NCBI GenBank assembly: GCA_025506515.1
Contig: CM046447.1
Span: forward strand, 92,870,910-92,934,909
DNA length: 64,000 bases
Reading direction: 5' to 3'
Source of the DNA: Flaveria trinervia
Taxonomy: Eukaryota > Streptophyta > Magnoliopsida > Asterales > Asteraceae
The notes under the pieces were generated by a model. That model worked only from the letters and a program-made list of their open reading frames with translations. It was not told where the DNA came from and made no database searches. The position numbers were made by a program, and so were the translations under genes. This document shows positions 11,569 to 23,420 of this stretch, piece by piece; positions within the stretch are counted from its first letter, which is position 1; each line of letters opens with the position of its first letter.

Positions 11569-12386
11569 TGAAGGATTGGTTTATGTCACTAAACACTTGG
11601 TTTTTCTCTCAAACTCACTTAAACAACACTCAGATGAAAGCAAAGTCTCTAAGAGTTGATAACAATATAATAAGTAATAATCAAACACAAGAAGTAATTT
11701 TCAAGGTACTTGCATATATTGCTTCTCAACTCAAAATATACAAGACTCTTACAAGCATACTGCTATGAGTTACAATGAGAAACTATATATAATACTACCT
11801 ACAGCCGGATATACTTTGATACCAGCTGGAATCCTCTAACCAAAGCAAATACTACAAAGCTATAGTTTAAGGTATCTCAGATAAGACTTTATCTGAGATA
11901 TGGTAGTCAGGACATGTCCCTGACTTACCTTTTGTCACCAACTAAAGTTGGTAACTTGTACTAACATAAAAAGGTGAATAGTGGAATAAAGTATGGTCAA
12001 CTACATGGCTCTTTGAGAAAATGCCATGCAGTATCAGAAGTCTGCAACGGAGTATCAGAGACCATACTTATGTCCACTGGTTTATAGCAGTGTCTTCCGA
12101 AGGTTAAATGGCTTCAGAAGAACAAGTACTTCCGAAGCCACTTATACTTCAGAAGAGGCTACTTCTTCCGAGGCTTGAGGACTTCTTCTTTCTTCATACT
12201 TCAAAAGTATCTTATGATTTCTTCTTTTGAGACTTGATCTTCAGAAGTGAACACTTTGTCTTCGGAAGTAGAGTTTTTCCTTCGGAAGTAAAACTTTCAT
12301 TCTGTCTTCGGAAGAACTCTACTTCCTCGGAAGCCTTTATAAGTAGCACCAAAATTTGTCTAAGTGATTTGGTTTTGGTTGCACCA
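11569..12386 (-). repeat. Upstream LTR of the copia element
   Basis: The inner end is set by the PBS. The outer end is placed at a TGGTGC start (- strand) at 12386; a second TGGTGC at about 12350 is the alternative, because no second LTR is in the window for comparison. The outer third carries many CTTCCGAAG / CTTCGGAAG / CTTCAGAAG copies (12090-12340). TATAAAGG near 12340 on - may be a promoter box. Bases beyond 12386 continue a foreign gag frame. Confidence 0.65.
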
Positions 12387-13085
12387 GCCTTCTTCTTGAT
12401 CTAATAGTTGTCGCGTAGTATAATTGACAGTGGTTAACAGCGGCTCAGAGGCTGCAGATGATGTGGTTTGTTCCTTCAAGGCTCTCTCAAAAAGCTGTTA
12501 GTTTATCAAATAAATCAGGGTACGAAAGTGATGTCTCACGAACCTTAATAGTAGCAACTATGGTATTGTATTCGTCACCAAGTTGGGATATGATATCGAC
12601 CATAGGTCCTCCTCAGCGATAGGGTTTTGTGCGAGAGCCAAATCATCTGCAATTGATCTCATATCTTGGAGATATTCACCAATTGAGCGGGTACCTTTTG
12701 GATTTTTCGCGAGCTTGGACTTGAGAGAGATGATACGAGACCGAGACACACTAGCGAAACTCAAGTTTAGGCACTCCCAGGCTTCACGGGAGGTAGTGGC
12801 AGACGAGATTAATGGTTGAATCTGGTCCGAGCAGCATCCGAGAATGGCACTGATTATAATCTGGTCCTGGCGATACCAAGGAAGGTAGTTGGGATTTGGT
12901 TTAGTTCCATCTTTTTCAGCAACAAGGCGTTTGGGTGGTTGTTCAGAACCAGTGATGAACGCATCAAGATCAAGCCCTATAAGTGTTGATTAAACTTGAT
13001 GGTGCCAAACAGGAAAGTTGTGGGCAGTAAGTTTAATGGGGAAGTGAGTTGCAGCTGTAATTTGGACTGTGGGTTTTGATGCCAT
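12387..13085 (-). pseudogene. Second copia gag fragment, interrupted by the first element
   Basis: From an ATG at 13085 the - strand reads a gag start (MASKPTVQITAATHFPIKL), a premature stop soon after, and later ISLKSKLAKNPKGTRSIGEY and IADDLALAQNPIAEEDL, the typical UBN2 gag core. It continues to an ERALKEQTT-like segment and ends against the LTR of the first copia element at about 12386. The rest of this second element is not seen in the window; it should lie beyond the left edge. Confidence 0.75.
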
Positions 13086-13140
13086 GGAAGCACAAAGATG
13101 ATACGAATGGGAAGAAGGATCGGCTCATTGGAGCTATTGA

Positions 13141-13350
13141 AGCTCTGATACCATGTAGTGGTATTAGGGTTTTGAGAATTATTGCTTTTGTATATATGAA
13201 ACTGGTTACATAGGAGAGACTATATAGTTGAGATATACAACTGACCAGGAGCAATTACAGGAGATAAGATAGCTAGACTATTGACTTTACAATAACAATA
13301 ATTCAAACTAAATTAAATAGAGTAAATATAGGTTTAATTATCATTTCATC
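13141..13350 (-). repeat. PBS and short LTR of the second copia element
   Basis: AGCTCTGATACCA at 13141-13153 is the inverse of TGGTATCAGAGCT, a perfect initiator-Met PBS on -. The LTR starts next to it at 13154 (TGTAGTGG on +). The outer end is not certain; about 200 bp is my estimate from the loss of LTR-like character. Confidence 0.6.
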
Positions 13351-14872
13351 GTAATAGCCCTTAAGTCCCAATCAAAATTGAAAGTTAGAAACAATGGGGC
13401 CTTTGATCATTATGAAGATGACAATTCCTCCTTCAGGCATAATCCATATCGCCCTTCATGCATAATCCATATCACCCTTTATTAAAAATTCAGTTTCAGA
13501 CCTTTAAGAATGGTGTTTGAAGGCAAAGAAGTATTTCAAGTATTACAACATCGCTGATTAGGATAAAATGGACATAGCAGCTCTGCTAGAACTACAGTCA
13601 ACAAAAATGATCCACCGAGGGATACACCGTCTCCCTTATTGACCTCTTGAATGTTTGATCAACAAAAAATACCTCCACGTATTTCTAATACGGAATTACA
13701 ATCAGGATTTCTTAAGGGAGAGTGGTTTTGATGCGAGGAATCGTATGGTCGAGGGCATAGGTGTAAAACTAGCTCCTTACAAATATTGGAAGCTAGTTAT
13801 CAATGCATTCATGATCATGCACATGTGAAAAGGATACCATAGAGTTTGCAACGGTTAGCTTACACGTTATCATGGGCATGCCACATCACCGAACCTCGAT
13901 CGTGTTGGGCCTTTCTATACTTTTTTTCACTTTAGATCCTAAATCGTGCCATATTAACTCATGTACATATAAGTAGAATTAACAAGAACAACTTATTTGG
14001 TGGAAAAAAACTAACTTCATTCACCTCTTTAACTTGTTTTTAACAGATAGTTAAACTCTAAGATTTGGTCTTATTCTTCGTGGACCCCCTTCAAACATAG
14101 AATCAAAGCAAGACATTCAAATATATACTTTGAATCAATGATTTAGTATCGATGTCTTTAAGTAAAAAAACACATGGATTCCTTATATGTAACGATTTTA
14201 AGATCAAAATCAAATCAAATCAAATCAAATCAAATCAAATCTTATAAAAGGTAAGTTATTTAAACTTTATAGATGGTTTTTCTAGCACGATGAACACTTT
14301 GAATCAAAACTCTAGCCTTAACATTTGTGGGCTTTTCAAATTTGAAGGCCCCAAGCTAGAGGCTTCACATGTGGATGAACAAGTCTTGTCCGTATTGGTC
14401 TTATCTTCATCAACATTACTGATTTACTCATCTACATTGATAAGTATTCATCTGCATTGAGTACTAGTTATACACATTAAGTGTTGTTTGCGTTGTAGTT
14501 ACATGCATTGAGTATTTGGCTTCTGTCTGTATCAAGTACTATTCGTAATGACTTAACACTTGGACTTATTAGCATCATGCTCTATGTGCATGACCTTTAT
14601 CCGCATCAACTTCATCCGTGTTACATACTATCCGCATCCACTTTAGACTTGAGAATAATTCTAAAAACAAAACAACAAACCTCATCAATCGAATTGACAT
14701 TAATAATCTTTTCAACAACCAATAAAACTTAAGTATTTTATATCGTTAATAATTATTAGTATGACCGACTTTATTACAAAATACTGTTAATGTAATCTTG
14801 TAATCATCAGAGCAATCATACTAAAAATCATATATCATACATTTAAAACTCATATTTTAAATAAATAAATAA
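13351..14872. other. Intergenic, with microsatellite and degenerate short tandem repeat
   Basis: No gene is supported. A (CAAAT)n microsatellite lies at about 14210-14240. From about 14390 to 14560 units of roughly 20-22 bases resembling CATCTGCATTGAGTATT recur in degenerate form. The stretch 13380-13950 looks like decayed unique sequence. Confidence 0.5.
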
Positions 14873-15718
14873 GAGTAAAATGTCATTTTTGTCCCTAATA
14901 TTTTGTTAAATTTGTCGTTTCAATCCAAAAATTTTGTTTGCCATTTCAATTACTGTAATTTACGAAATGTTGCCATTTTCAACAACTCCACTAACTCCGT
15001 TAAATATGAGGGTAATCTTTTTCAATACCCTTATAAAATCAAATTAATCAATTAATATTTAATTAAAGCTAAAATTTATATGAAGCGGCTAGTGAGACCG
15101 AACGCTTCGATATAAAGTTTCGATTAACTCTAATTTATGTTGTTTGATTGAGTTTTGCTATGAGATTTCAATTAACCATCACATTTTGTTTTGATGTGTA
15201 CTTTTATCCGATTGCGGTCTACCTTGGGATTGAGCCTCGTTATTGTCACACTTTTTTTGATTAAAAGTTTGCTATTGTCGTGTTTGTTCGAATGTGATAA
15301 CAACATATCTCAATGAAACGAAATTTGACAATAGTATATCTCAATCGAACAATGGTACACGTTCGAACAAAACATGAAAATCCATTAAAATCACACAGTA
15401 TGCCTCAATCGAACAATATAAATTAGCATTAATCAAAAGTTTTTAAATTGAAGCGTCCGGTTTCACTAGTCGCTTCGTATTTTCTTTTACTTTTAATTGA
15501 ATATTAATTGATTAAATTTATTTTAATTGGATAATTAGGGTGTTGAAGAAAACTAAATATTCTTATATTTAACGAAGATCTTAAAAAATTAGTGTAGTAA
15601 ATGATGATAATATTTGATAAACTATAGTGATTGAAATAATAAAAAAATAATTTTTAAATTGAAATAACAAACTTAACAGAAATTCAAGAATTAAAATAAT
15701 ATTTTACTCAATAAATAA
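14864..15718. mobile_element. Long foldback MITE with 9-bp duplication, MULE type
   Basis: The element is 14873-15709 (837 bp). Its ends are GAGTAAAATGTCATTTT and, inverted, GAGTAAAATATTATTTT; similarity in inverted orientation continues over about 170 bases and resumes further in (14.99-15.12 kb against 15.44-15.54 kb). AATAAATAA flanks it on both sides (14864-14872, 15710-15718); nine bases fits a Mutator-type origin, though the duplication is low complexity. No coding. The right end is about 360 bases ahead of the start codon of the DCN1-like gene, so it may form part of its promoter. Confidence 0.75.
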
Positions 15719-15883
15719 TATTACGAATTTAAATAGAAATACTAAATCCTTCTTCTTTTTTATTATTATAATTATTATTTACTATTATTAGCAACGTACA
15801 CCTAGACGTACACGAAACTGAAAAACACGGAGAAGAAACTTTTATTTAATCGAATCGAAAACATTTGCGTTTGATCACAACTT

Positions 15884-15925
15884 TCGAATAATAATAATAA
15901 TAATAGTAATAATAATAATAATAAC
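15884..15925. repeat. (AAT)n microsatellite in gene leader region
   Basis: An AATAATAAT run with one interruption lies 150-190 bases ahead of the ATG at 16072. Confidence 0.8.
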
Positions 15926-16071
15926 AATTTGGGGAAGAACTCAACTACACCTATTAAATCTTGATTTTGTGCATCAATCACACCCCCACCAATCGTCCAT
16001 CTTTGTAGCATCGGTGGTCTAGGGTTTCGTTTCCAAACGAATCCCGAAGCCACAATCTCATCCTTCTTCCC

Positions 16072-18897
16072 ATGGATGCTTCATCTCTTTCAGATCAGAT
16101 TCACATATCCCACGTTTACACCCGCTATTGCGGTAATTACAATCCAATTCCCTTCTGTTAATTCTGTTCTTCTGTAATTTCTGCATGTAATAATCATCAT
16201 TTCTTTCATTTCTCAAGAGTCTGTAATATTTGGTTGATTGGTTATTCAGATCTAAGAGAATTTCAAGATAATTACTTAATTACACCTTCGTGCTACATCT
16301 TTATCGTTATTAGTGTTGGTTTTGACTTTTGAATGTTGTTATTACCGTTAATGCTGGTTTAATGATTTTAGTCATTTGCTGGTGATTTCTTTTTTAATTG
16401 CAGAAGTGACGTCAGAGGCATTGAATTTTGGAGGAGATGGTTACAGAGCTGTGAGTGAGTCAAAGAAAGCTAAATATTATAGGGATGCTTTATCACAGCT
16501 TCTGCAATTTGTTGAGTCAAAGGTGGACAAAAGGTATGTTTGCTTAAGTTTGACCTTATCAGAAGTCAAAAGAGATAAACGTATTATTACAATAGAAACT
16601 CCCTTAGCATTAAGTTTTACTAGTAGTATGGACATGTTAGACTGCTAATTTCAAATATTTTGATTTAATATCCTTTGGCCTTTGGCATTTAGTTTTGTTA
16701 GTGTTTCTGTGTGATTAGTGTATTTTTCTGTTTGACCAATTTTCTTTGTCCCTCACTAAATAAAGATTCAAGAAACTTTTAATATGTTAGTTGAGAAGTC
16801 GAAGGTTAGACGGTTAGACCAGTTTACATGCATATGATTCAGCTTAGCATAAGTTTTATACTTTTATGGCTCACATTTCTTGATGTTACACCATCCGTAA
16901 TGATAGTGATAAAACAGTGTTGTCACGTAGGTAGACATATTAGCAATGTGTGATAGTGAAAAATGGGTGTAGTGGGTGTGTGATAGTGATGGAGTTTGTA
17001 ATCATTAGAGCTGATGAGGTGTATTTTTGGGCCCGTATCAGGCCCCCACTACGATCAGTCTTATGTACTATAATATAGTTTAGTCTGACCTAAGATTAAT
17101 GAGTACTATTTTTTCTCCGTTAACAAATAACAGGATGTCTATACTTGAAGAAATTCCTATGCTCATGTCGAGGCTTGATTTGATGGTAAGATTTGATCAA
17201 TTTGTTGTTAATAATATCCCTTTAAAGCACGAATGCACTCATAATTAGAAATACAATCACATTTGATATTTGGCAATAAACATCTTTTAAAATTTGCAGG
17301 CAGACTCATGTGAGTTCTCACGATTCTATAATTTTGTCTACTTCATATGCCGAGAAAATGGCCAACGAAACATCAGTAAGTTTAAATATTCATGAAATAT
17401 GGATTATGATCTATATGATGCTACTTCCCCTCTACACAATGTCCGGTTTATAACTTAATTTGGATTGCTATTTGTTTGTCAATTGCTCTTAGCTGTAAGC
17501 CGGGCAATAATGGCATGGAAATTAGTTTTATCTGGAAGGTTTCGGCTACTTAACCAATGGTGCATCTTCGTTGAGGTGAATTACTATCACTTTTATAGTT
17601 AGATGTAATATTTTTCTTATATTAAAAATGTCTGCATATTCATTAAGTAATATTTTCTCCTGCATATATATCATTCTGCAAAGCGTGTTAATTTTTTCAC
17701 ATCCTCCTCAAATTGGTCTACATCTTTTATGTTATTTTGTTCATACGGATTTGATTAAATTTTGAAGTTAACATCCAGAAAAATCAGCGGCATAATATCT
17801 CTGAGGACACTTGGCGGCAAGTTTTGGCTTTTAGTCGCTGTGTACATGAAAATCTTGAAGGATATGATCCTGAAGGTACTATGATATAAACTTAGTATAC
17901 ATTTGGTGTCCTTTTTTATAACATAATAAATAATCAGTTGTTAAATATGATGCCAAAAAAACAACAGTTGAATTTCTTTTAGTAAAGTGATGTAAATTGG
18001 TCAACATTTAAAATGTTTTTAAGACATTTTAAGATAAATAAACAGTATCAAATTGACTTGTTATCAGTAAGAAAATAACCAAATTTGAGGTATTTTTGTC
18101 ACATCCAAGTATCACAATAAGGGTTAAAGCTTCCGCCTACACACATGGTTTTTATCTAAAAGCTTACACTTTATTTGTTGTTTCAGGAGCTTGGCCTGTT
18201 CTGATTGATGAGTTCGTTGAGCATATGTATCAGTATGACCTCTATATATATGCTTATAGTTTAGTTATTTTTTACTTTTGGTTTTTGCCATTTTGGGATC
18301 ACTAATATGTAATTCATACCGGCCCATCTTCACATAAATGAGTTGAACAGGGTTAATGGATCCGAGGATGCTCGTACATTTTGTTGCAGTTGCAGTGATT
18401 CAGAAAACCAACCGACAGATGACTCTCTCCCTGGTAAGCATTTGCATTTAAGCCTAGAGGAATTAAGGGATGGAAAAAGATGTATACTCAATGCAAATGA
18501 GTAATGGGTAACTGATGGGTATGAGACCAAATGTATAATGCGGTATGCAATACAGTTTCAGATCACGTGTAGAATGATATCTAATCTCTCATTCTCCTTT
18601 ATTATTGCAGGTTTAAAAATCTTTCCTGGTGTAAAGAGGAAGTTGGGTGATGATTTGCAGGATGAAGAATTTACCAATTTGGATACTATTATTATGAATT
18701 CCAAGAAAAGGTGCACCAATTTTCAAAATAATTTGGTCTGTCGGGCGAGCAATCCCACATATAACTGCAATGAGACCATTAAACATAATAACCAATGTGC
18801 TGTAGAAGGCAGCCTCTCAAAAGGCATTGCAGAGCTTTTCTCAGGCCTGTCTTCTTTGCAGTTTGATCGGAAAACACAAGTTCCATATTCATTGTAA
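16072..18897 (+). CDS. DCN1-like protein (PONY domain, AAR3-like), nine exons
   Basis: Exons by eye: 16072-16132, 16404-16533, 17134-17185, 17300-17375, 17493-17575, 17779-17875, 18187-18232, 18351-18433, 18611-18897. All introns are GT-AG and phases agree, giving 304 residues. The product matches the DCN1/PONY family (LMSRLDLM, FYNFVYFICRENGQ, AWKLVLSGRFRLLNQW, NISEDTWRQVLAFSRCVHENL, AWPVLIDEFVEHM). The family binds cullins and promotes their NEDD8 modification, which activates cullin-RING ubiquitin ligases; the Arabidopsis AAR3 member affects auxin response. The C-terminal exon adds about 95 residues with basic patches (VKRKLGDD, SKKRC) that could be nuclear signals. No breaks are seen, so it looks functional. 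The start is the first ATG in frame with exon 1 and fits the family N-terminus. Confidence 0.92.
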
Positions 18898-19016
18898 GAG
18901 TATCTGTAACCATGTGATTCATATTTCATACATAATATTGAGATAAGTCATTGGTTTATCTGTGATGAACAAAGATTCCAGTAAGGTGTTTGATGAATTA
19001 GACCAAAGAGATGCGA

Positions 19017-22000
19017 TCAACAAGGGGGAAACAACGACGAACCAGTGCATGATAACCTTGTAATCCTCCCATGGCTGATCTCCATACCATCGAGCTTCTG
19101 TTGGCACCACTGGAGTTGAGACGTCGATATTGTAGACATCATGAGCACTCGTGACACAAGCTTCAACTCAATCATCGCGAACATCATCTCTTTCTTCTCA
19201 AGATCTTCCATTACTTTCACTTTTCTTCTAAACCAGCATCTCTGTTTTCCATACAGGTCTTTCATCCACAGTTCTTTCTTTAAAGCAAACCATAAACACA
19301 AAAACGATTCAAATTAGTTTTGTTTTTAAACTATGGTTTTCTGTTGATGTGAGTAAAATTTGATCACCTGTCGAAGTGTACGTGTAAGACTATGTAGAAA
19401 GTTAAAGTCTCGTGGTCTTCTAAGGGTGAACGATTCCATGAAACACGACTACGGCCTCTCCACCAGGGTCTCTTCTCATCTAACTCGATAAATGACTTAA
19501 AAGTCTTCATGCATTTCTCTATCGTCTTCAACAAGTCAGTTGCCCTGATTGCTAGGCCTTTGTTCTCTCCTTTGTTTATATTCTCATTCTCTTCAATTTG
19601 GAAAAAAAGATTTGAATGTTGTGATACGAAAAGTACCAATACAAAAAGGTCAAATATTACCTTTGTAAGAAGATGAATTTTAGGAAGAATAGATAAAACA
19701 TAAGTTTCTTGAAGCCTATTGTGGTATGTGTGGGTGCTATACGTTTTACATTCGTTTAGAATGACTTTCAACTTGATCACAACCCGTTTTGAGCTGTTTA
19801 AGACACTAAGTTATATGTAATAAATCAAATAATTATGGTTGCAAACGAACTGAACGTTCAGTGAACACTTCGTGAACCGTTTTGCGGGAAGTTCGTTTAT
19901 ATTTATTGTTTAGTAAATGAACAAACAATAAAATTATGTTGGTTTAGTTAAACGAACGAAGATGAACATAAGCCGTGTTCGTTCATTTATGTTCGTGAAC
20001 GTTCAATAATGTGTTTGTTTATGTTCGTTAATGTTCATTCTTGAACGTTCGATAATATGTTCGTTTAGGTGTTCATTTATATTCTTAATTTTGTGTTAGT
20101 TATTTTTATGACTATTATATGAAGTATTTTTTATATTATGTTAATTATTTATTATTTTTGATTGATTTTGTGTAATGTTTGTAACAAAAATATAGATTTT
20201 ATTCTAAAATAAATCTATGATAATTCGAATTCATTGGGTTTGTCATGTTCATGAACAATTGTTGTGTTCATTTGCTTTTGTTTCTGTTCATTTGCGTTCG
20301 GTAAATGTTCGTGAACAATCATGAACAAGTTTATTTCTTAACGAACAAACATGAATAAGGCCTTGTTCGTGTTTGTTCGGGTGGGTTCGTTTGCAGCTCT
20401 ACGAACAATGGTTCGAAATGGTGCTTCTCTTTAAAACCCTAAGAACTAACTTATTACACCTCTAGGAGCAAGTTACACAAATGTGACCAAAAGTATACTT
20501 TGATTTCGTCACTTTAAAAAAGTTAATAGTCATTAAATTTTTTTAACAGACCTATATGAAAGTCACGTGTTTTAGAGACTATAGGCGTGACACATTTCTA
20601 AAGGGTTGGGTTATACAAACATCTATTTATATTATTGAAACATTCTATTATCTTTATCTCTCTTCATGTATCTATATATAGAAAAATATAGAAATAATAA
20701 AATAAATTGTGTGTATCAGTAATATACTTATTCCTTAAATAATGATTATTTGTGTAATTTTTAATACTTGTATTATACCTGAAATATCAGGAACTTGAAG
20801 TAAGCTGTTGCTAGAAGACCTTTTTTGTATGAAGTTCCAATATCTTTTACCCTTTTCAGATCTTTCATCCTCCATAAACCTCTCAAGTAGAATTTGAAAC
20901 CTCTGAAATTTATTTACCAAGGTACTGCTGCATAAAGCACCATAGGGAGCAGATGTACAAGTAGCATCAGCGCATGAAGTTATTATTTTTTCAAGCTTTC
21001 TGTATTGATAATAGAGTGCTTCCCATGATAAACATAATTGAGCTACATACACCATCTCAAAGTCACTTTCTAAGCTCTTTAAAATTCTTGTTTCACCACC
21101 CATATATTGATTCTTTGTAACAAATGCATCTGCAACAGTAGAAATCAATCATATTTTAGTGACGAATTTCGTACACGCAAAGATGCATATGTTCATGATG
21201 GTATGTGTAGGGCTGAGAATTGGTTGTGTTTGTAGGATCACGGGTTAAGCTTGAAAATCTTATACGAACCCGGATACAATGTTGATGTGATTATCATGTA
21301 ACAGAGAAACCCGCACACAACATGCTTACTCGTGAACTAACACGAGCATAACATGTTCAACCTAAAATATTTCTATATATCTTTTATGATGTTAACATTC
21401 TAAAATAGTAAATTTACAACTAAAAGAATACAAATGTGTCAAAAAATAATATTATGTCTCTTTTATCTTTTTTTTACTTTTATTAGATAATAGCATAAAA
21501 ACTTATTTTAAAATATTAATAAAATATACGTGTTAAATAGATCGAAATTGACCTTTCCATTTAACCAAACCCAAATGCACTCACAACTTGATCTAACATA
21601 ATTTCCCACTAAAAGCACGCATACTAAAAACATATGTAATAGTTAATGTTTTTGTCACATAAGAGCATTCATAATGGGTTCTTTAACCTCATTTTCATTT
21701 TTACATTAAAAAACATTATATTTTTACTATCTTTTTCAATTAAATAATACTTCTTAAATCTTTATCATTATATTTTTTTTTCTTCACTCACAACCACTTT
21801 TAAAATATTAAAAAAATTATAAGGGTTGTATCGTGATTCCTTATATTTTGCCAAATACAGGGAATCATGGTAAAACCTCCATACATATTCTCTTTTCTTC
21901 ACCTACAATCATTAACAACCATCCCCCATAATATAAGACACAAAATCACTAACACTATCCTCCATAATATAAAACACATACTCAAATTAAAAATATGAAA

Positions 22001-23420
22001 CCCACTATGAATGCTCCACTTATCATCATTCTTTTAGACCAAAAAGATTAGTAATGGTTAACCCTTTCATGCACCTTAATCATTACCTACTTATAATCTT
22101 TATTAGAAGTTATGGCGTTATAGTATAAACGCCCCCACCTATAACGCCCTTATAATGCACACAGGGGAGATGTAAGGTCGTTTTAGGGTTTTATAATACC
22201 TTTTACCACCCCATTACGTTGGTCTAAAGTGTATAAATAAGAGGGTTGTGATGTGTGTTGTGCGGCTATATAAGTGTTATTAAACACTAAATTGACTTCC
22301 AAAATATGTAAAAAGATATTATATTTCATACGATTTTGAATAAAATTTATTTGAATTGTAGACAATATATATACTACAAAGCATGACATGGGAAAAAACA
22401 TTATAGCACAAAGTTATAATAAGAAAAACAGTTTATGTGTAAAAATAATTATAAAAAAATAAAATATAAAGAAAAAAGGAGAAATATATATATAAATACA
22501 TGTGACAAAAGTGTATGTTGATGACACTATTTATCACGAGTGTTATTTAATATATATAGCAATTTGACTAAAAAGAAAAAGATAGAAAACTCACTTAGTC
22601 CACATGTTCGTTCTTGGTTGAGAAGATCAAACCACCTCATTCTTTCAGTGTACAATTTATAAAATGAATCCTTTTCTTCTTCATTAACTTAGCAACCAAT
22701 AATGGAGTCACATCATCTGTAAAATGTTCAATTTTGTAAGTTATTTGCCGGCAAACAATCCTTATTTAACAATATCTTGATATTTAAACATATCACCTGT
22801 TACTATTAGCTCGTGCTCCGTTACATCATTGTTATCACCCTCATGATCTTCCAACAACGTGCATGTTGATGATCGGGTGCTCGAAATCGCCTCTTCATCC
22901 CTCCGGCTAGGAAACGTGTAAGAACTAATCGGTGAACTTACACCCGAAAAAGATGTGATTTCATCATCAAGATCCGAACTTGAGCACACTGACACTGTTT
23001 CTTGATCAATGTCTCAAAGTGAATGTCACAAAAGGCTACTTTAGGACTTTCACAATAACTTTCGTAGCGTAAAAGCAAGATCCCATAAGTTGTATTCGAA
23101 GGGCTAAACGAATCAGTAACTTCATACCACGTAACCTCGTCTTCTGGTTCAGTGTTACAATCATTGAATCTAGAAGACGAGCGTGTTATGATCAAGAAAC
23201 GCCTTAAAACTCCAAGAAAGCGTGAAAATAGGTGTTGAACGAGAAGAAAGATGATGAGAAAGATCCATCTTTGTAGGGTTTTGATCCATAAGAAAATTTG
23301 ACAAAAGAAAAGAAATATGGGATTTATATAAAAGCTTAGGAAATACCATTTCATAAATCCATTTGGGATCAAGTAGCATTCAATTATAAGCCAGCAGTGT
23401 GCAAGCATAGCCATGCTCAA
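19017..23420 (-). CDS. DUF1666 family protein, possibly frameshifted
   Basis: Exons read on -: first exon about 23420-22797, then 22687-22595, 21129-20779, 19590-19368, and about 19286-19017. Recognised family motifs are YTERMRWFDLLNQERTCGL, EMVYVAQLCLSWEALYYQYR, FQRFQILLERFMEDE, RPWWRGRSRVSW, KELWMKDLYGKQRCWFRRK and KLVSRVLMMSTISTSQLQW; the biochemical role of DUF1666 is unknown. The first exon begins with hydrophobic segments, possibly membrane, then an acidic Ser-rich part. Two problems: near 22998 (an AAA run) the first exon needs one base to stay in frame, and the exon 4/5 junction has no splice pair that is both canonical and in frame with the best alignment; GTACAC after 19379 with AAAG at 19287 would keep phase. 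Introns hold MITEs. It may be a recent pseudogene. Confidence 0.75.
19826..20409. mobile_element. hAT-type MITE in the fourth intron of the DUF1666 gene
   Basis: The element spans 19834-20401 (568 bp). The right end inverted reads TAGAGCTGCAAACGAACC, the left TATGGTTGCAAACGAACTG. Flanks CAAATAAT and CGAACAAT agree at 6 of 8 positions. GTTCGT/ACGAAC motifs crowd both ends. The core is AT-rich and noncoding. Confidence 0.7.
21190..21640. repeat. Possible further MITE remnant (CGGGTT-type) in DUF1666 intron
   Basis: Starts like a hAT-type MITE (TAGGGCTGAGAATTGG at about 21209) and contains ACGGGTTAAG and AACCCGG motifs, but no matching right end or duplication was found. Noncoding. Confidence 0.3.
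21660..22016. mobile_element. MITE with GAGCATTCATARTGGG inverted ends, in DUF1666 intron
   Basis: Left end GAGCATTCATAATGGG at 21663; the right end inverted is GAGCATTCATAGTGGG ending at 22016, one mismatch in 16. A TAA precedes the left end but the right flank is CAC, so the Tourist-type duplication is not confirmed. Contents are AT-rich and noncoding. Confidence 0.6.
22017..22594. other. Intron remainder, no feature seen
   Basis: AT-rich intron sequence between the MITE and the second DUF1666 exon. Nothing coding is supported. Confidence 0.5.

Larger units (their letters stand above)
1..12386 (-). mobile_element. Degenerate Ty1-copia LTR retrotransposon with extra 3' reading frame, left end outside window
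   Basis: On the - strand the order is LTR, PBS, gag, protease, integrase, reverse transcriptase, RNase H, spacer, then a long extra reading frame that runs to the left window edge. Protease before integrase before RT is the Ty1-copia order. Only the upstream LTR (right side) is present; the second LTR must lie beyond base 1, so duplications and LTR divergence cannot be checked. Gag and pol are split by several frameshifts and stops, so this copy is inactive as read. The right edge falls inside the gag of another copia element. Together with a frame behind pol this is an env-position layout, but no membrane protein signature is visible in that frame. Confidence 0.85.

Noticed and set aside
12090..12340. 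CTTCCGAAG array as heat shock elements
   Set aside because: Heat shock elements need GAA and TTC units two bases apart; here the spacing is one base, so the match is not canonical.
12473..12478. CCTTCA as outer LTR end giving a perfect TGAAGG...CCTTCA pair
   Set aside because: It lies inside the continuing gag frame of the outer element (ALKEQTT codons), so the LTR must end earlier.
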